DNA of 64,000 nucleotides, taken from contig JAFQPR010000008.1 in the NCBI GenBank assembly GCA_017411605.1, forward strand, positions 1-64,000, read 5' to 3'. Source of the stretch: Clostridia bacterium. GTDB lineage: Bacteria; Bacillota; Clostridia; Oscillospirales; CAG-272. The notes under the pieces were generated by a model. It did not search any database, was not told where the DNA came from, and saw only the letters and a program-made list of their open reading frames with translations. The translations under genes and the position numbers were made by a program. Shown one piece after another: positions 52,622-61,052 of the stretch (the first letter of the stretch is position 1; each line of letters begins with the position of its first letter).

Positions 52622-53176
52622 TTATTCCTCCGAGGCGTGATTCTGTTTATTGTAAAGAGTTATTTCGCATTGCTGATATAGATTTTTAATGTTGCTCACG
52701 AATTCCTCGTTAATGCAATCATACGGCAATATGATACCGACGAGCATTAAACCGTCTTTTACAACAAAATATGTAGCACCCGCTTCGGTTTTTCTTTCGA
52801 AAATGAAAAGCATATTATCGTCAGCATCGGAAAACGGCTTTAAATATTTTCTTTGGATAAACTCTATGCCGTGAGTCGTTGTTATGGGAACGAGATCATT
52901 AAACATCGGCAAACCGCGTTTACACACAGACTCTTCGTCGATATCGTTTCTATAATCAAACGTCGACGGCAATTTCAAATTGAAGGTAATACGCATCTTT
53001 TCAGCTTTTTTGGCTGATATATCGTAAGTAGCGCAAATTGTTTCTTCATCAAAGAGCGGCAAGTTAAACAACGGATAAAGTGCATATCCATCCGATAGCC
53101 ACTGCATACCCTCATTTTCGTATATACCGAGCTGACCGCTCTGCTTACATAAGTTGATAATTCTTTTGATTTCCAT
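52622..53176 (-). CDS. Phage protein of unknown function (184 aa)
   Basis: Mixed alpha/beta protein without recognised motifs. It contains KTEAGATYFVVKDGLMLVGI near 130-150. No signal peptide or membrane segment is visible. It lies in the compact early/middle block, 3 bp from the next gene. I cannot assign a role. Confidence 0.6.
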   Translation of the reverse strand: MEIKRIINLCKQSGQLGIYENEGMQWLSDGYALYPLFNLPLFDEETICATYDISAKKAEKMRITFNLKLPSTFDYRNDIDEESVCKRGLPMFNDLVPITTTHGIEFIQRKYLKPFSDADDNMLFIFERKTEAGATYFVVKDGLMLVGIILPYDCINEEFVSNIKNLYQQCEITLYNKQNHASEE

Positions 53177-53181
53177 ATGAT

Positions 53182-53283
53182 TTACTCCTCGTTATTTTTG
53201 CATTTTTTATAAAATTTACAGAACAAACAGCACTTATCGCAGTGACGTTTATGGGTGAACCAATATATTATACGTCTGAGCAT
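53182..53283 (-). CDS. Very small Cys-rich phage protein (33 aa)
   Basis: MLRRIIYWFTHKRHCDKCCL begins the product, which then has CKFYKKC and ends NNEE. AAGGAGT precedes the ATG and the gene fills the gap between neighbours with 3-5 bp to spare on each side. Four to five Cys in 33 residues suggest a metal knuckle. Confidence 0.6.
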   Translation of the reverse strand: MLRRIIYWFTHKRHCDKCCLFCKFYKKCKNNEE

Positions 53284-53286
53284 TTT

Positions 53287-53541
53287 TTACTCCTTCTCAT
53301 ATTTATTACAAGCCTTATTTTTCAGTCTGATGTCTGTAGCTGCGCTGTTGCTTATGAACCACAGCTCGCATTTAAAGTAAGTTCTGCCGTGATATTTTTC
53401 ACGAAGGCAGTGTTTGCAGCTGCCGCAGGTGTCGTTCCCCTCTCTCGTGCCGTGGATCTCTCGCATATTTGGATATCGTCTGCCAGCGCGTGCAGGTTCC
53501 GGAGGCTCGGTGAGATTGCCGAAAATATCATAATTCTTCAT
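53287..53541 (-). CDS. Cys-rich phage protein (84 aa)
   Basis: CGSCKHCLREKYHGRTYFKC (about 39-58) and a later Cys (KNKACNKYEKE) are candidate zinc ligands. I start it at 53541 (MKNYDIFGN), with AAGG upstream and a 14-bp overlap with the preceding gene; the frame is open to 53577. Similar small proteins occur in many Clostridia phages without known function. Confidence 0.65.
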   Translation of the reverse strand: MKNYDIFGNLTEPPEPARAGRRYPNMREIHGTREGNDTCGSCKHCLREKYHGRTYFKCELWFISNSAATDIRLKNKACNKYEKE

Positions 53542-53722
53542 TATCCGAACCTTTCCGTTTTCTTTTCGTGATAGCATATCTCACATTATCCCAAAGTATG
53601 ATCTCAAATATAGCGCTTTCGAGAAACATCGCAACGGCAATAAGCTTAAGGTATAAAGGCAGCATCAGATCCGCTGCACCGGCATATGTAAGCAAGAGAT
53701 ATGAAAACAAGGTGAATAGCAT
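53528..53722 (-). CDS. Small membrane protein (64 aa)
   Basis: Two hydrophobic helices (about 2-20 and 24-45) are followed by a basic tail ITKRKRKGSDNEE. It overlaps the next gene and abuts the previous one by a base. It is phage-encoded; a role in exclusion or in host membrane modification is possible. Confidence 0.6.
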   Translation of the reverse strand: MLFTLFSYLLLTYAGAADLMLPLYLKLIAVAMFLESAIFEIILWDNVRYAITKRKRKGSDNEEL

Positions 53723-54177
53723 TATGAGTCCTCCGATATTTGCTTTTCGTACTCGTTAAGAATCTCAAAAAGCTCGCCTTCGTCAAGATAAATGCCTTTT
53801 ACGCGTTCCTGCAACCATTCACGCATCTCCCGCACTGCGTCGGCTTTACATTCGTGCAAGTTTCGTGTAAGTTCCGTGCAAGATGCGTGTAAGTTCTCGT
53901 TCTTGGCTCGCAAATCCTCAACTTCGCAAGCAAGTTCATAATAGGCTTTGCCTGCTTTTTCTTTTTGAGAAAGCAACTGCTTTTGCCAAGCCTCATTCTC
54001 CTCGGTGAGTTCCTTGATAAGGGCAAGGGCATCTGCAACAAGAAGATTCACACAACCCATATATTCACCATTTTCAAGGCATTTTCCCGTATATTCACAA
54101 GCCTCGCAATCACTTGCCAAAGGTGTCTTGCAACACTCCAAAGCCTTTATAATCTGTTCCGCATTAAGATTTTCCAT
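53722..54177 (-). CDS. Coiled-coil phage protein with N-terminal Cys cluster (151 aa)
   Basis: Cys residues cluster at about 15-42 (ECCKTPLASDCEACEYTGKC, then C). Residues 55-125 form a long coiled coil with ENEAWQKQLLSQKEKAGKAY. I start it at 54177 (MENLNAEQ), where AAAGGAAAG precedes the ATG; the open frame to 54276 would lie mostly inside the upstream gene. Function unknown. Confidence 0.65.
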   Translation of the reverse strand: MENLNAEQIIKALECCKTPLASDCEACEYTGKCLENGEYMGCVNLLVADALALIKELTEENEAWQKQLLSQKEKAGKAYYELACEVEDLRAKNENLHASCTELTRNLHECKADAVREMREWLQERVKGIYLDEGELFEILNEYEKQISEDS

Positions 54178-54490
54178 TTTCTTTCCTTTCTCCGTAACTG
54201 CAATAATGGTCTGCTCCCATACATATTTTTGTTTCAATTCCGCTAAATTTGCGACAAACAAATCCTTGTGTAACACCGCCCCAATTTATGCAATCCTTGC
54301 ACCGCACAACCTCAACCACATCGGCGGTAGGTGCATTTTCTATCGCACTTTTAACGTATGACAACGGCTTTTGGTATTCATAACCCGTGCAATTTACCTC
54401 TTCGCCAACCGCCACTAATTCTTCAAATCGTCTGTGTGCTTCGCTTTCTTTACAACCACAAGAATTTTTGCAAGTGTCACATAGACTCAT
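54164..54490 (-). CDS. Phage protein with two Cys clusters (108 aa)
   Basis: CDTCKNSCGC (4-13) and, near the C-terminus, CKDC plus CRKF...CMGADHYC form two possible zinc sites. A helical segment with SYVKSAIENAPTADVVEVVR lies between; the APTADVVEVVRCKDC phrase is common in small proteins of Firmicutes phages. Function unknown. It overlaps both neighbours by a few bases. Confidence 0.7.
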   Translation of the reverse strand: MSLCDTCKNSCGCKESEAHRRFEELVAVGEEVNCTGYEYQKPLSYVKSAIENAPTADVVEVVRCKDCINWGGVTQGFVCRKFSGIETKICMGADHYCSYGERKENGKS

Positions 54491-54831
54491 TTTCTTTTCT
54501 TGCCCTTCCTCTTATTCTTTATTTTCTTTGACCTTTTCGGTTGGTATTTTGCATTCGGCTCTATCGTGGGTGGAAGAGTTATATTGTCGTATGCGTGGAA
54601 TTTATCAAATCCCGCTATTCCAAGATTGCTCATTTTGTGCCTTTCTATATCATCAACAAAATTTTTAATAACGCACCTTATATGGTCGGTATCTGCGCTC
54701 ATTGATATATAACCTTTTTGCTCATATACATAAGTGTCACCTTTGTATATAAACACAAATTTGTGCGGCTCTGCTTCCCAATCTACGGCAATACAAGTCA
54801 CACCCCCATATTCAAGGTCATACTTTGTCAT
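54487..54831 (-). CDS. Phage protein with basic C-terminal tail (114 aa)
   Basis: The N-terminal 75 residues are beta-rich (YGGVTCIAVDWEAEPHKFVF, then YKGDTYVYEQKGY). The last 18 are almost wholly Lys/Arg, as expected for nucleic-acid contact. It overlaps neighbours by 4 bases on both sides. Function unknown. Confidence 0.6.
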   Translation of the reverse strand: MTKYDLEYGGVTCIAVDWEAEPHKFVFIYKGDTYVYEQKGYISMSADTDHIRCVIKNFVDDIERHKMSNLGIAGFDKFHAYDNITLPPTIEPNAKYQPKRSKKIKNKRKGKKRK

Positions 54832-55010
54832 TCCGTGTCCTCACATTTCTTTGGTTTTGGTTCGTTTTTAAAGGCAAAAGGGTCAATCATTTTAAATGCT
54901 TCAAATACCCTTACACAACCTGCGCAAAATTCGTTTCCATTCTCATCTGTTTTGCAAGGGTTTCCTGCAAAGAGCTCCCTGCAATTATCACAACAAAATG
55001 CTTTGCTCAT
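54828..55010 (-). CDS. Small zinc-knuckle phage protein (60 aa)
   Basis: CCDNC (6-10), C19 and CAGC (about 29-32) form a LIM/treble-clef-like metal site, and the C-terminus is Lys/Pro-rich. ATG and stop overlap those of the neighbouring genes by 4 bases. Function unknown. Confidence 0.65.
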   Translation of the reverse strand: MSKAFCCDNCRELFAGNPCKTDENGNEFCAGCVRVFEAFKMIDPFAFKNEPKPKKCEDTE

Positions 55011-55516
55011 TCCGTGTCCTCGCTTTCCTTTGGCTCACGCATTGTTTGCATAACATAAGCCGTCAACTTATCCATATTTAAGAACTCACGCATTTTGTGT
55101 CCTTCGTAAAGGCTTTCCATTACTTTATCAACCTCGCTCCGAATGGTTGTTTCTATAAGGGAATTTATTTCGGTAACATAATTTGCAAGGACTTTCTTTG
55201 TCGCTTCCTTTACTTTGTTCTTATATTCTTCTATATAGAAGTAACTGCCACTTCTCATAGGTTTGAGTTCGTCTTTGATTACTTCCTCAACAATAACCTT
55301 AATTGCGGTGTCCTGCTTCCATTCTACAATTTTAGGATAAAGACCATCTTTGATTTCTTTCCTTACAAAATCTCTAAACTCACTATTCCAAGACATCTTA
55401 TGAAGAAACTCTCTAACTACTTCTTCTTTGAATATATCAGTAAATACTATACCGTCATTTTCTTCAGTAAAATATTCAGATAATGAACTGTTTTCTATGT
55501 CAATTTCAAATTTCAT
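55007..55516 (-). CDS. Helical phage protein (169 aa)
   Basis: The protein is largely alpha-helical and acidic, with amphipathic stretches (NSEFRDFVRKEIKDGLYPKI, then IIEEV-like segments) and no Cys. The last residues KESEDTE echo the KCEDTE end of the next gene's product, which hints at local duplication of gene ends. Function unknown. Confidence 0.6.
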   Translation of the reverse strand: MKFEIDIENSSLSEYFTEENDGIVFTDIFKEEVVREFLHKMSWNSEFRDFVRKEIKDGLYPKIVEWKQDTAIKVIVEEVIKDELKPMRSGSYFYIEEYKNKVKEATKKVLANYVTEINSLIETTIRSEVDKVMESLYEGHKMREFLNMDKLTAYVMQTMREPKESEDTE

Positions 55517-55752
55517 TTCCCTTCCTCCGTGTATTTCTTTTTGAGTTCGGCTATCACAGGGTAGCGATGTTCGTTTATACCTGCGGCTCGGAGTATTCTT
55601 ATAATGTCTTCAGCAACCTCGGAAGCCTTGCGATATCCAGCGTTGTAAATATCTTCAGCAACTGTTTCAACACCGCATATCACCACATTCCTTTTGTTGT
55701 CGCTCTCATAAAGCACTTTCGCCATTTCCTGTATTTGATTATTTTTATTCAT
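55513..55752 (-). CDS. Phage protein with AEVIGAR-like helical region (79 aa)
   Basis: I start it at 55752 (MNKNNQIQEMAKVLYESDN) with AAAGGATC upstream; the open frame to 55887 lies inside the methylase gene. The NAGYRKASEVAEDIIRILRA segment matches a short motif seen in many small phage proteins from Firmicutes, whose role is unknown. Confidence 0.65.
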   Translation of the reverse strand: MNKNNQIQEMAKVLYESDNKRNVVICGVETVAEDIYNAGYRKASEVAEDIIRILRAAGINEHRYPVIAELKKKYTEEGK

Positions 55753-56557
55753 TATCCGATCCTTTCGCAATATCAAAAATTGTAGGCTGTAATGTAAAAT
55801 TACACCAAAGCACCTCTGTCCTTGGATCGCTATTCTGGTTATAGGATTTTTTCGCGATCTTGCTCCAACCTTTAAGCATATCGTCATATAGCTCCGATGG
55901 ATACCCGGACAAAATCACGTATCCTTTGTGATCGCAGAGGGACTCGAGAAGTTCAACGTGCTCATTTTCGCTCATTTCGCATCTGTACTGCTTGCCCCCC
56001 CGAGTTTGCAACAGGTAGGGCGGATCGGCGTAGATCAACACGTTATCGTAATTGAATTTTCGTATAAGCTCAATTGCCGGGCGATTCTCGATCTGCACGC
56101 ATTTTAGACGTTCTGCAGCTTCGGCCATTCGTTCAGGCATTTCATTCCAACAATTAACGCAATAGCTTCTCTCCCGAGCGTAAACATCGATTTTGAAGCC
56201 CGTTTTCTGATATGTCTTAAAACCGTGTCCCATCCGAGAGCGAATGGCAAAACGGTATGCTTTATCAAAATCGGTATTACCTCTGTTTTCGTGCGCATCA
56301 TCAAAAACATCACGCGCATAAGGCGTTAATGATATTTCGCGTATGAGTTTATCAGTTTGATCTCGTAACACTTTGAAGAAGTTTGTAATATCACCATCGA
56401 GATCATTTACTGTTTCAATAGCAGACCGAGGCTTATTAAACAATACGGCGCCGGACCCGAAGAACGGCTCAAGATATGATCGGTGGCTAGGCATTATAGA
56501 AGCTATCATTTCCGCCATACTCCATTTCGCACCGGGATAATTCAATATAGATTTCAT
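55745..56557 (-). CDS. DNA N6-adenine methyltransferase (Dam-like, 270 aa)
   Basis: The enzyme has NYPGAK (6-11), the SAM-binding PFFGSGAV (31-38) and catalytic DPPY (178-181) in the order of alpha-class Dam methylases. Length and order fit a complete phage enzyme. Target recognition residues between 90 and 160 are not close to GATC-type Dam, so the site is unknown. With the C5 methylase upstream it probably protects phage DNA from host restriction. Confidence 0.9.
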   Translation of the reverse strand: MKSILNYPGAKWSMAEMIASIMPSHRSYLEPFFGSGAVLFNKPRSAIETVNDLDGDITNFFKVLRDQTDKLIREISLTPYARDVFDDAHENRGNTDFDKAYRFAIRSRMGHGFKTYQKTGFKIDVYARERSYCVNCWNEMPERMAEAAERLKCVQIENRPAIELIRKFNYDNVLIYADPPYLLQTRGGKQYRCEMSENEHVELLESLCDHKGYVILSGYPSELYDDMLKGWSKIAKKSYNQNSDPRTEVLWCNFTLQPTIFDIAKGSDNE

Positions 56558-56970
56558 CCCTGAACCTCTCCCTTAAGGTCATAAATAACACCGTACTGCT
56601 TAAGCCTGTTCGCAAGGTATTCACGACCGCAGCCGTCGTACTTCTGATAATGACCGTTAGCATCAATACAGCTGTGACTATAAGCTTCCTCGCGAATCTC
56701 AAGACTTTTATCGCGTACTCTTTTAAGACGTGTTGCTCCTCTGCTTTCATCAACGCCAAAATGCTCGGATTCAATAAGTGCCAGGATATACGTCATATCC
56801 ATAGCTTCTACTATTTCCTCAAAGCGTTTGCTTATGATAGCACGTAGATATCTGGCAACGAGAGTTCTTTGCATGCTTGAGAGATTGGCGTCTCTGACAA
56901 GCTTATTCCACAGATCGTCGTATTGACGGTCAAGCGGGGATCTTTTATCCTTCTGTATGATTACGTTCAT
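56554..56970 (-). CDS. Phage protein of unknown function (138 aa)
   Basis: A helical, charged protein whose stop overlaps the Dam-like start by 4 bases. The segment YRAIISKRFEEIVEAM-like (about 43-60) and DANGHYQKYDGCGREYL (about 103-119) are the only distinctive parts. No family recognised. Confidence 0.6.
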   Translation of the reverse strand: MNVIIQKDKRSPLDRQYDDLWNKLVRDANLSSMQRTLVARYLRAIISKRFEEIVEAMDMTYILALIESEHFGVDESRGATRLKRVRDKSLEIREEAYSHSCIDANGHYQKYDGCGREYLANRLKQYGVIYDLKGEVQG

Positions 56971-57118
56971 TTTTTACCACCTCCGTATGTAAGATTTTGT
57001 ATTTTGGGTGCTTTCGATAAAATCGCTGCTTGGCATCATACTTTGACGTAGCTTCGAGTACTGTCGTGCGTTCGATGCCTGTCAGCGGTAGATATGTTAT
57101 TACAAATTTTTGTAGCAT
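56945..57118 (-). CDS. Small phage protein (57 aa)
   Basis: The product starts MLQKFVITYLPLTGIERTTV and has a basic middle (KYDAKQRFYRKHPKYKIL). TCGAGGTG lies about 6 bases before the ATG. The gene overlaps the next one by 26 bp in another frame, with that gene's ribosome site inside it. Function unknown. Confidence 0.6.
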   Translation of the reverse strand: MLQKFVITYLPLTGIERTTVLEATSKYDAKQRFYRKHPKYKILHTEVVKNERNHTEG

Positions 57119-57137
57119 TTTATTACACCTCGATGTA

Positions 57138-59285
57138 TTAAGACGTCATAACCTTAAATAGCTCGTCCATATCTTTTATTTTGGCAGGACAAAGTTCGGG
57201 AAGATTTGCTCGGACAAGAGCCTCTGCAACCTGAGGGCAAACCGCATTACCGCAGCGCGCGACTTGATCGGTCCTCGTGATCGCATTCCCGTTAGCATCA
57301 CGGTCAATAATATAATCGTGCGGGAATCCCATAGCATCATACTGCTCTCGCGGTATCAACATACGAAGGCCTATATCTGATATAAACCACCATATCCCCA
57401 TAATGCTTATGAGAAGGATCTCGTCATCCTTGATGTTATAGTCGCAGTATGTATTAAGAAGCTCGCGAACCTCTCCCCAATGATGCAGATTTGTTTTGCC
57501 GTCATATTTAATGAGCATAGTACGGACCTCCGCGAGCGCATCTTTTGACGTTATAGTCATCATTGGATCTAGCGGATGCTGTCCTTTATCTTTGCCTTTG
57601 AAATGAGCGAGGTGCACCGCAGTCAATGCGTTATGATCAACTGCTGTTATGGTCGGCAACGGTTCCTGCATTTTTGCACCGTCAACACCCGTAAAGAATT
57701 TTGAGAGAAATACAGATGTCAGCCCCTCGCGATCCATAGACGTAAGCGTATTTATCGGATTATTTATAGAGTGATAATGCCCGGCACCGCTGAAATACTG
57801 AACTAGATAGGCAGTCGCAAGACCGTATCTGTTTGCGGCATCAAGTGTATTGATAGGCTTGTCCAACGTTTGACCGCGAACCTCTTTCGTAGACTGCTCA
57901 GAATGATACTGTATCAAATGTGCTGTTGCAAGGTAATTCCTATCGCCTGTCGTTATCGTCGGAACAGGCTCGTCAACTCCGTGCGGCACGTTATTCGAGT
58001 TGTTACTCATTATGTAAGGTGAAATTGTGGGAGTAACAAGCTCGTGAGCACCAACCGCGGTTATCGTTGATAACGGTGCCTTGGGATCCTGGGCGCCATT
58101 CTTGAATTTGTGTTGGCAAATAAAAGGCGTCAGCTTCGGCTCAAGTAACATTTGCGAGCCTGTTGATGTTATCGTATTTATTGGATCCCTCATATCCGTT
58201 CCCGCAGCATTCTGATGATTATGCATATGAAACGGCACTAGGACGGGATCAACGATTCCAAGCGAATGTTTTGCTGTTATAGTGTTAAGAGGTCCTTTAA
58301 GATCATAAGCACGTTCGCCGCCGCTATGATTAACTTCTATAGAATAAGGTGTCATAAGCGGATCACAAACATAATGCTTTGACGTGCCTACCATAGTTGG
58401 AAGCGGTGCTTTTATGTCATGAACTCTCGGCGCCTGGCCTACCTTCTCTCCGTAACCGCGCGGAATAATAAACGGCTCAGCGCTTTTTATTACGAACTTA
58501 TCGAGTCCGCGTGCAATTCTCTGAAGAGTATTCGGCTTTAGTGGGCGCAATGCATTCAAGTTGTATTTTTCTTTTATTTGCTTCTTAGTATCAAAAATCG
58601 ACGGACAAGGCAAATCAAAGTTTATAACCTCAGCCGCTGCTCTCCAAGGTAAACACTTACCGCTTTTAACCTCTTCGCTATTTCTGGGAGCATGTGTCCT
58701 CTTAGGCCACACGATAGGTCTGCCATCACGTCGAGCTATCAGATGGAAACGTGTACGTATTGTAGGAGCTCCGAAATCTGCCGCGCACTCCTCGCTGGTC
58801 TCAACCTCATAACCGAGTGCTTTGAGCTGCTTGAGCCATCGCTGATAAGTTTCCCCTGCTTTCTTTTTCACAGGGCGTCCTTTCCTCACAGGACCCCACG
58901 TAACGAACTCGGGAACGTTCTCAAGCATAATAACGTCAGGCTTAACGTCGTGAGCCCATTTAAGTACAACCCAAGCGAGTCCGCGGATCTTTTTATCAAG
59001 CAAGGCCTTTCCTTTAGCTCTTGAAAAATGCTTACAGTCCGGAGAAAACCACGCAAGTCGCACGTGTCTGCCGCGGACAGCTTTTATCGGATCGACCTTC
59101 CAGATATCCTCTCTGTAATGTTCCGTAAACGGATGATTACGTTTATGCATCATAATCGCTGCTTCATTATGATTTATGGCTATATCTACAGGGTGTCCTG
59201 TTGCCATTTCAATGCCCGTTGAAGCCCCGCCACCGCCGGCAAAGCTATCTACGATACAATAATCGAATATATTACATTGTTTCAC
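57138..59285 (-). CDS. C5-cytosine DNA methyltransferase with nine tandem internal repeats (715 aa)
   Basis: Motif I FAGGGGAS (15-22), motif IV with catalytic Cys84 in SPDCKHFS, motif VI ENVPEF (122-127), motif VIII FGAPTIRTRF (171-180), a motif IX-like IPREQYDAMGFP (about 644-655) and motif X GNAVCPQVAEAL (679-690) make a complete enzyme. The target-recognition region (about 290-595) consists of nine units of about 33-38 residues with the core PLPTITAxxxHxL. Ordinary C5 methylases are 300-450 aa, so this is enlarged by the repeats. It likely provides anti-restriction protection. Confidence 0.9.
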   Translation of the reverse strand: MKQCNIFDYCIVDSFAGGGGASTGIEMATGHPVDIAINHNEAAIMMHKRNHPFTEHYREDIWKVDPIKAVRGRHVRLAWFSPDCKHFSRAKGKALLDKKIRGLAWVVLKWAHDVKPDVIMLENVPEFVTWGPVRKGRPVKKKAGETYQRWLKQLKALGYEVETSEECAADFGAPTIRTRFHLIARRDGRPIVWPKRTHAPRNSEEVKSGKCLPWRAAAEVINFDLPCPSIFDTKKQIKEKYNLNALRPLKPNTLQRIARGLDKFVIKSAEPFIIPRGYGEKVGQAPRVHDIKAPLPTMVGTSKHYVCDPLMTPYSIEVNHSGGERAYDLKGPLNTITAKHSLGIVDPVLVPFHMHNHQNAAGTDMRDPINTITSTGSQMLLEPKLTPFICQHKFKNGAQDPKAPLSTITAVGAHELVTPTISPYIMSNNSNNVPHGVDEPVPTITTGDRNYLATAHLIQYHSEQSTKEVRGQTLDKPINTLDAANRYGLATAYLVQYFSGAGHYHSINNPINTLTSMDREGLTSVFLSKFFTGVDGAKMQEPLPTITAVDHNALTAVHLAHFKGKDKGQHPLDPMMTITSKDALAEVRTMLIKYDGKTNLHHWGEVRELLNTYCDYNIKDDEILLISIMGIWWFISDIGLRMLIPREQYDAMGFPHDYIIDRDANGNAITRTDQVARCGNAVCPQVAEALVRANLPELCPAKIKDMDELFKVMTS

Positions 59286-59304
59286 GAATTACTACCTCTT
59301 TTCT

Positions 59305-59526
59305 TTAGTTCAAAACTCTATGAACGTTTAAATCACTGACCGTTTTTATCCGCTCTTCTCTATTTGCGAACGCTCCAACGGTAGGATATAACTTGAAGCT
59401 ACGGCTACGAGATCTGTAAAAACCTTTATAATAGCAAAAAGGATTTCCGTTTTCATCATATTCGACTATCCTTAAAGGCTTATTTTCTACTGCTGCCTTT
59501 TCATACATCTTATACGTGTGTGCCAT
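59305..59526 (-). CDS. Small phage protein (73 aa)
   Basis: Aromatic- and Arg-rich beta-like sequence (YYKGFYRSRSRSFKLYPTVG) without known motif. It overlaps the replisome organiser gene by 17 bp and precedes the methylase by 20 bp. Function unknown. Confidence 0.6.
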   Translation of the reverse strand: MAHTYKMYEKAAVENKPLRIVEYDENGNPFCYYKGFYRSRSRSFKLYPTVGAFANREERIKTVSDLNVHRVLN

Positions 59527-60331
59527 CGCTATCTCCTTTGGTTGTTTTAAATTCTCTCTCGGTTCGTTCGAGAGCTAAACGAAATGCTTCTTCGGGGTCA
59601 AAGTCACCTGCTCGTGATGGCTTTTTCTCCGCGTTACTTAATGCCCAATAATCAGCTTTGGCGCGCCAATCAATGGGGGTGCCGTTATTATTACGCCAAC
59701 AGACACCGTTGTAAAAACAAAAGAACTTCTCAGCGAAATCATACCCTTTTGAATTACAATAAGCGGTGACTTCTTCGAGAGTGGGGGTGTCAAGATTTTT
59801 CGTCTTAATCTCCCCCTCTATATCTTTAATATTTTCTTTTATTTCTTCCTTTTTGGTTCTTTTTCCTTCTTTATTTTCTTTTTGACATGTCATTGACATT
59901 TTGCTATTTTTGTCATTGACATTGTCATTGACTTTTTGCTGTTCTTTGCGCTGTGATCGCGACCTCTGCTGAGCTAATCGGTTGTATTCTCTTAGTGCCT
60001 CAAGCCCCTCAACATTCTGATAATCACACCAGGATGAAAGATAGATAAAATCGTCTTTCATTGTGATCATTTCATAGTTTTTGAAGGTTTCTAGAGCGGT
60101 TTTGACCGTTTTTATAGGTCTTTTCAGCTCGCTCGCAAGAGTACGCAAAGAGTAAGGAACCTCGGGTGTTATGTAGATCGCACCGCCATCATTTATCTTT
60201 CCCGCAAGGGTTAAAAGCTTGAACCAAATCGTTATCAAAGTATCGCCTTTCGGCATAATTTCAATTGATTTTATTTTTCGATTTTCTGAAAAAATATTTG
60301 TGGCAAGTTTAATCCATTTTACGTCAGACAT
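59510..60331 (-). CDS. Phage replisome organiser (273 aa)
   Basis: The N-terminal 120 residues match the phage replisome-organiser winged-helix domain: DVKWIKLATNIFSENRKIK, PKGDTLITIWFKLLTLAGK and LRTLASELKRP. A charged linker and a C-terminal region with YDFAEKFFCFYNGVCWRNN and a tryptophan-rich DWRAKADYW follow. I choose the ATG at 60331, 9 bases after GAGGTGAG, over the GTG at 60343. Such proteins bind the phage origin and recruit the helicase loader, but no loader gene is seen here. Confidence 0.85.
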   Translation of the reverse strand: MSDVKWIKLATNIFSENRKIKSIEIMPKGDTLITIWFKLLTLAGKINDGGAIYITPEVPYSLRTLASELKRPIKTVKTALETFKNYEMITMKDDFIYLSSWCDYQNVEGLEALREYNRLAQQRSRSQRKEQQKVNDNVNDKNSKMSMTCQKENKEGKRTKKEEIKENIKDIEGEIKTKNLDTPTLEEVTAYCNSKGYDFAEKFFCFYNGVCWRNNNGTPIDWRAKADYWALSNAEKKPSRAGDFDPEEAFRLALERTEREFKTTKGDSDGTHV

Positions 60332-60344
60332 TATTAAACTCACC

Positions 60345-61052
60345 TCACTTTTTACAGGCTTTTACTTCAATTCCGGGCGGAATGGACCTTTTTACTTTGT
60401 ATATAAATTTATCCTCGTGGCTCGTCGCATCAGATAAATGCAGCAGATGTATCTCCCGGCACTTCGATAAATCCAACGTACGCAGATAATCGCAGAGCGT
60501 ATCTATCTCCATATGCGTGTTTGTTATACGATGGCGTACCTTCTCGGGGAGCTTCTCGCAGAGATCAAGTATCGCTTTATCGTAATTCGCTTCTATAGCC
60601 AAAATATTTAGTCCGGGAAACTTATACCGTAAATTTACCGTATCCGTCGCGAACGCCAGCACGTCACCGTCGATGCGACTCTTGATCAAGAATCCCAAAG
60701 GCTCAGCTGCATCGTGGTATGTTGAAAAAGGAACTATATCAAAGCTTCCGATGTTGAACTGCTCCATACTTTCAATCAAATTAACTGCATCCGTCTCAAG
60801 CGCCTGCGCTGTTCCGTAGCTCATATAGATCGGCATACCGCGCTCAATGAGATCCTTAACACTCTTCGCATGGTCCTTGTGTTCGTGAGAAATAATGCAA
60901 GCTTTAAACTCCGAAAGCGAAAATCCCGAAAGCTTCTGTAATTGCTTATGCGAGATCCCGCACTCAAGAAGAAGACAGGTCTCGTCATCTGTTACTATAT
61001 AGGCATTACCTTGTGAGGATGATGCTAATGCTTCAAATTTCATATCGGACAT
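60345..61052 (-). CDS. MBL-fold metallo-hydrolase (235 aa), WalJ/YycJ-like
   Basis: HEHKDH (56-61) is the MBL zinc motif. ASSSQGNAYIVTD at the N-terminus and later ATDTVNL and HLSDATSHED supply the remaining ligands. The SSSQGNxY start is typical of the YycJ/WalJ group, which includes 5'-3' DNA exonuclease-like enzymes. Placed with an SbcC-like ATPase and a possible ssDNA-binding protein, it is a good candidate for the nuclease of a phage recombination set. Confidence 0.8.
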   Translation of the reverse strand: MSDMKFEALASSSQGNAYIVTDDETCLLLECGISHKQLQKLSGFSLSEFKACIISHEHKDHAKSVKDLIERGMPIYMSYGTAQALETDAVNLIESMEQFNIGSFDIVPFSTYHDAAEPLGFLIKSRIDGDVLAFATDTVNLRYKFPGLNILAIEANYDKAILDLCEKLPEKVRHRITNTHMEIDTLCDYLRTLDLSKCREIHLLHLSDATSHEDKFIYKVKRSIPPGIEVKACKK

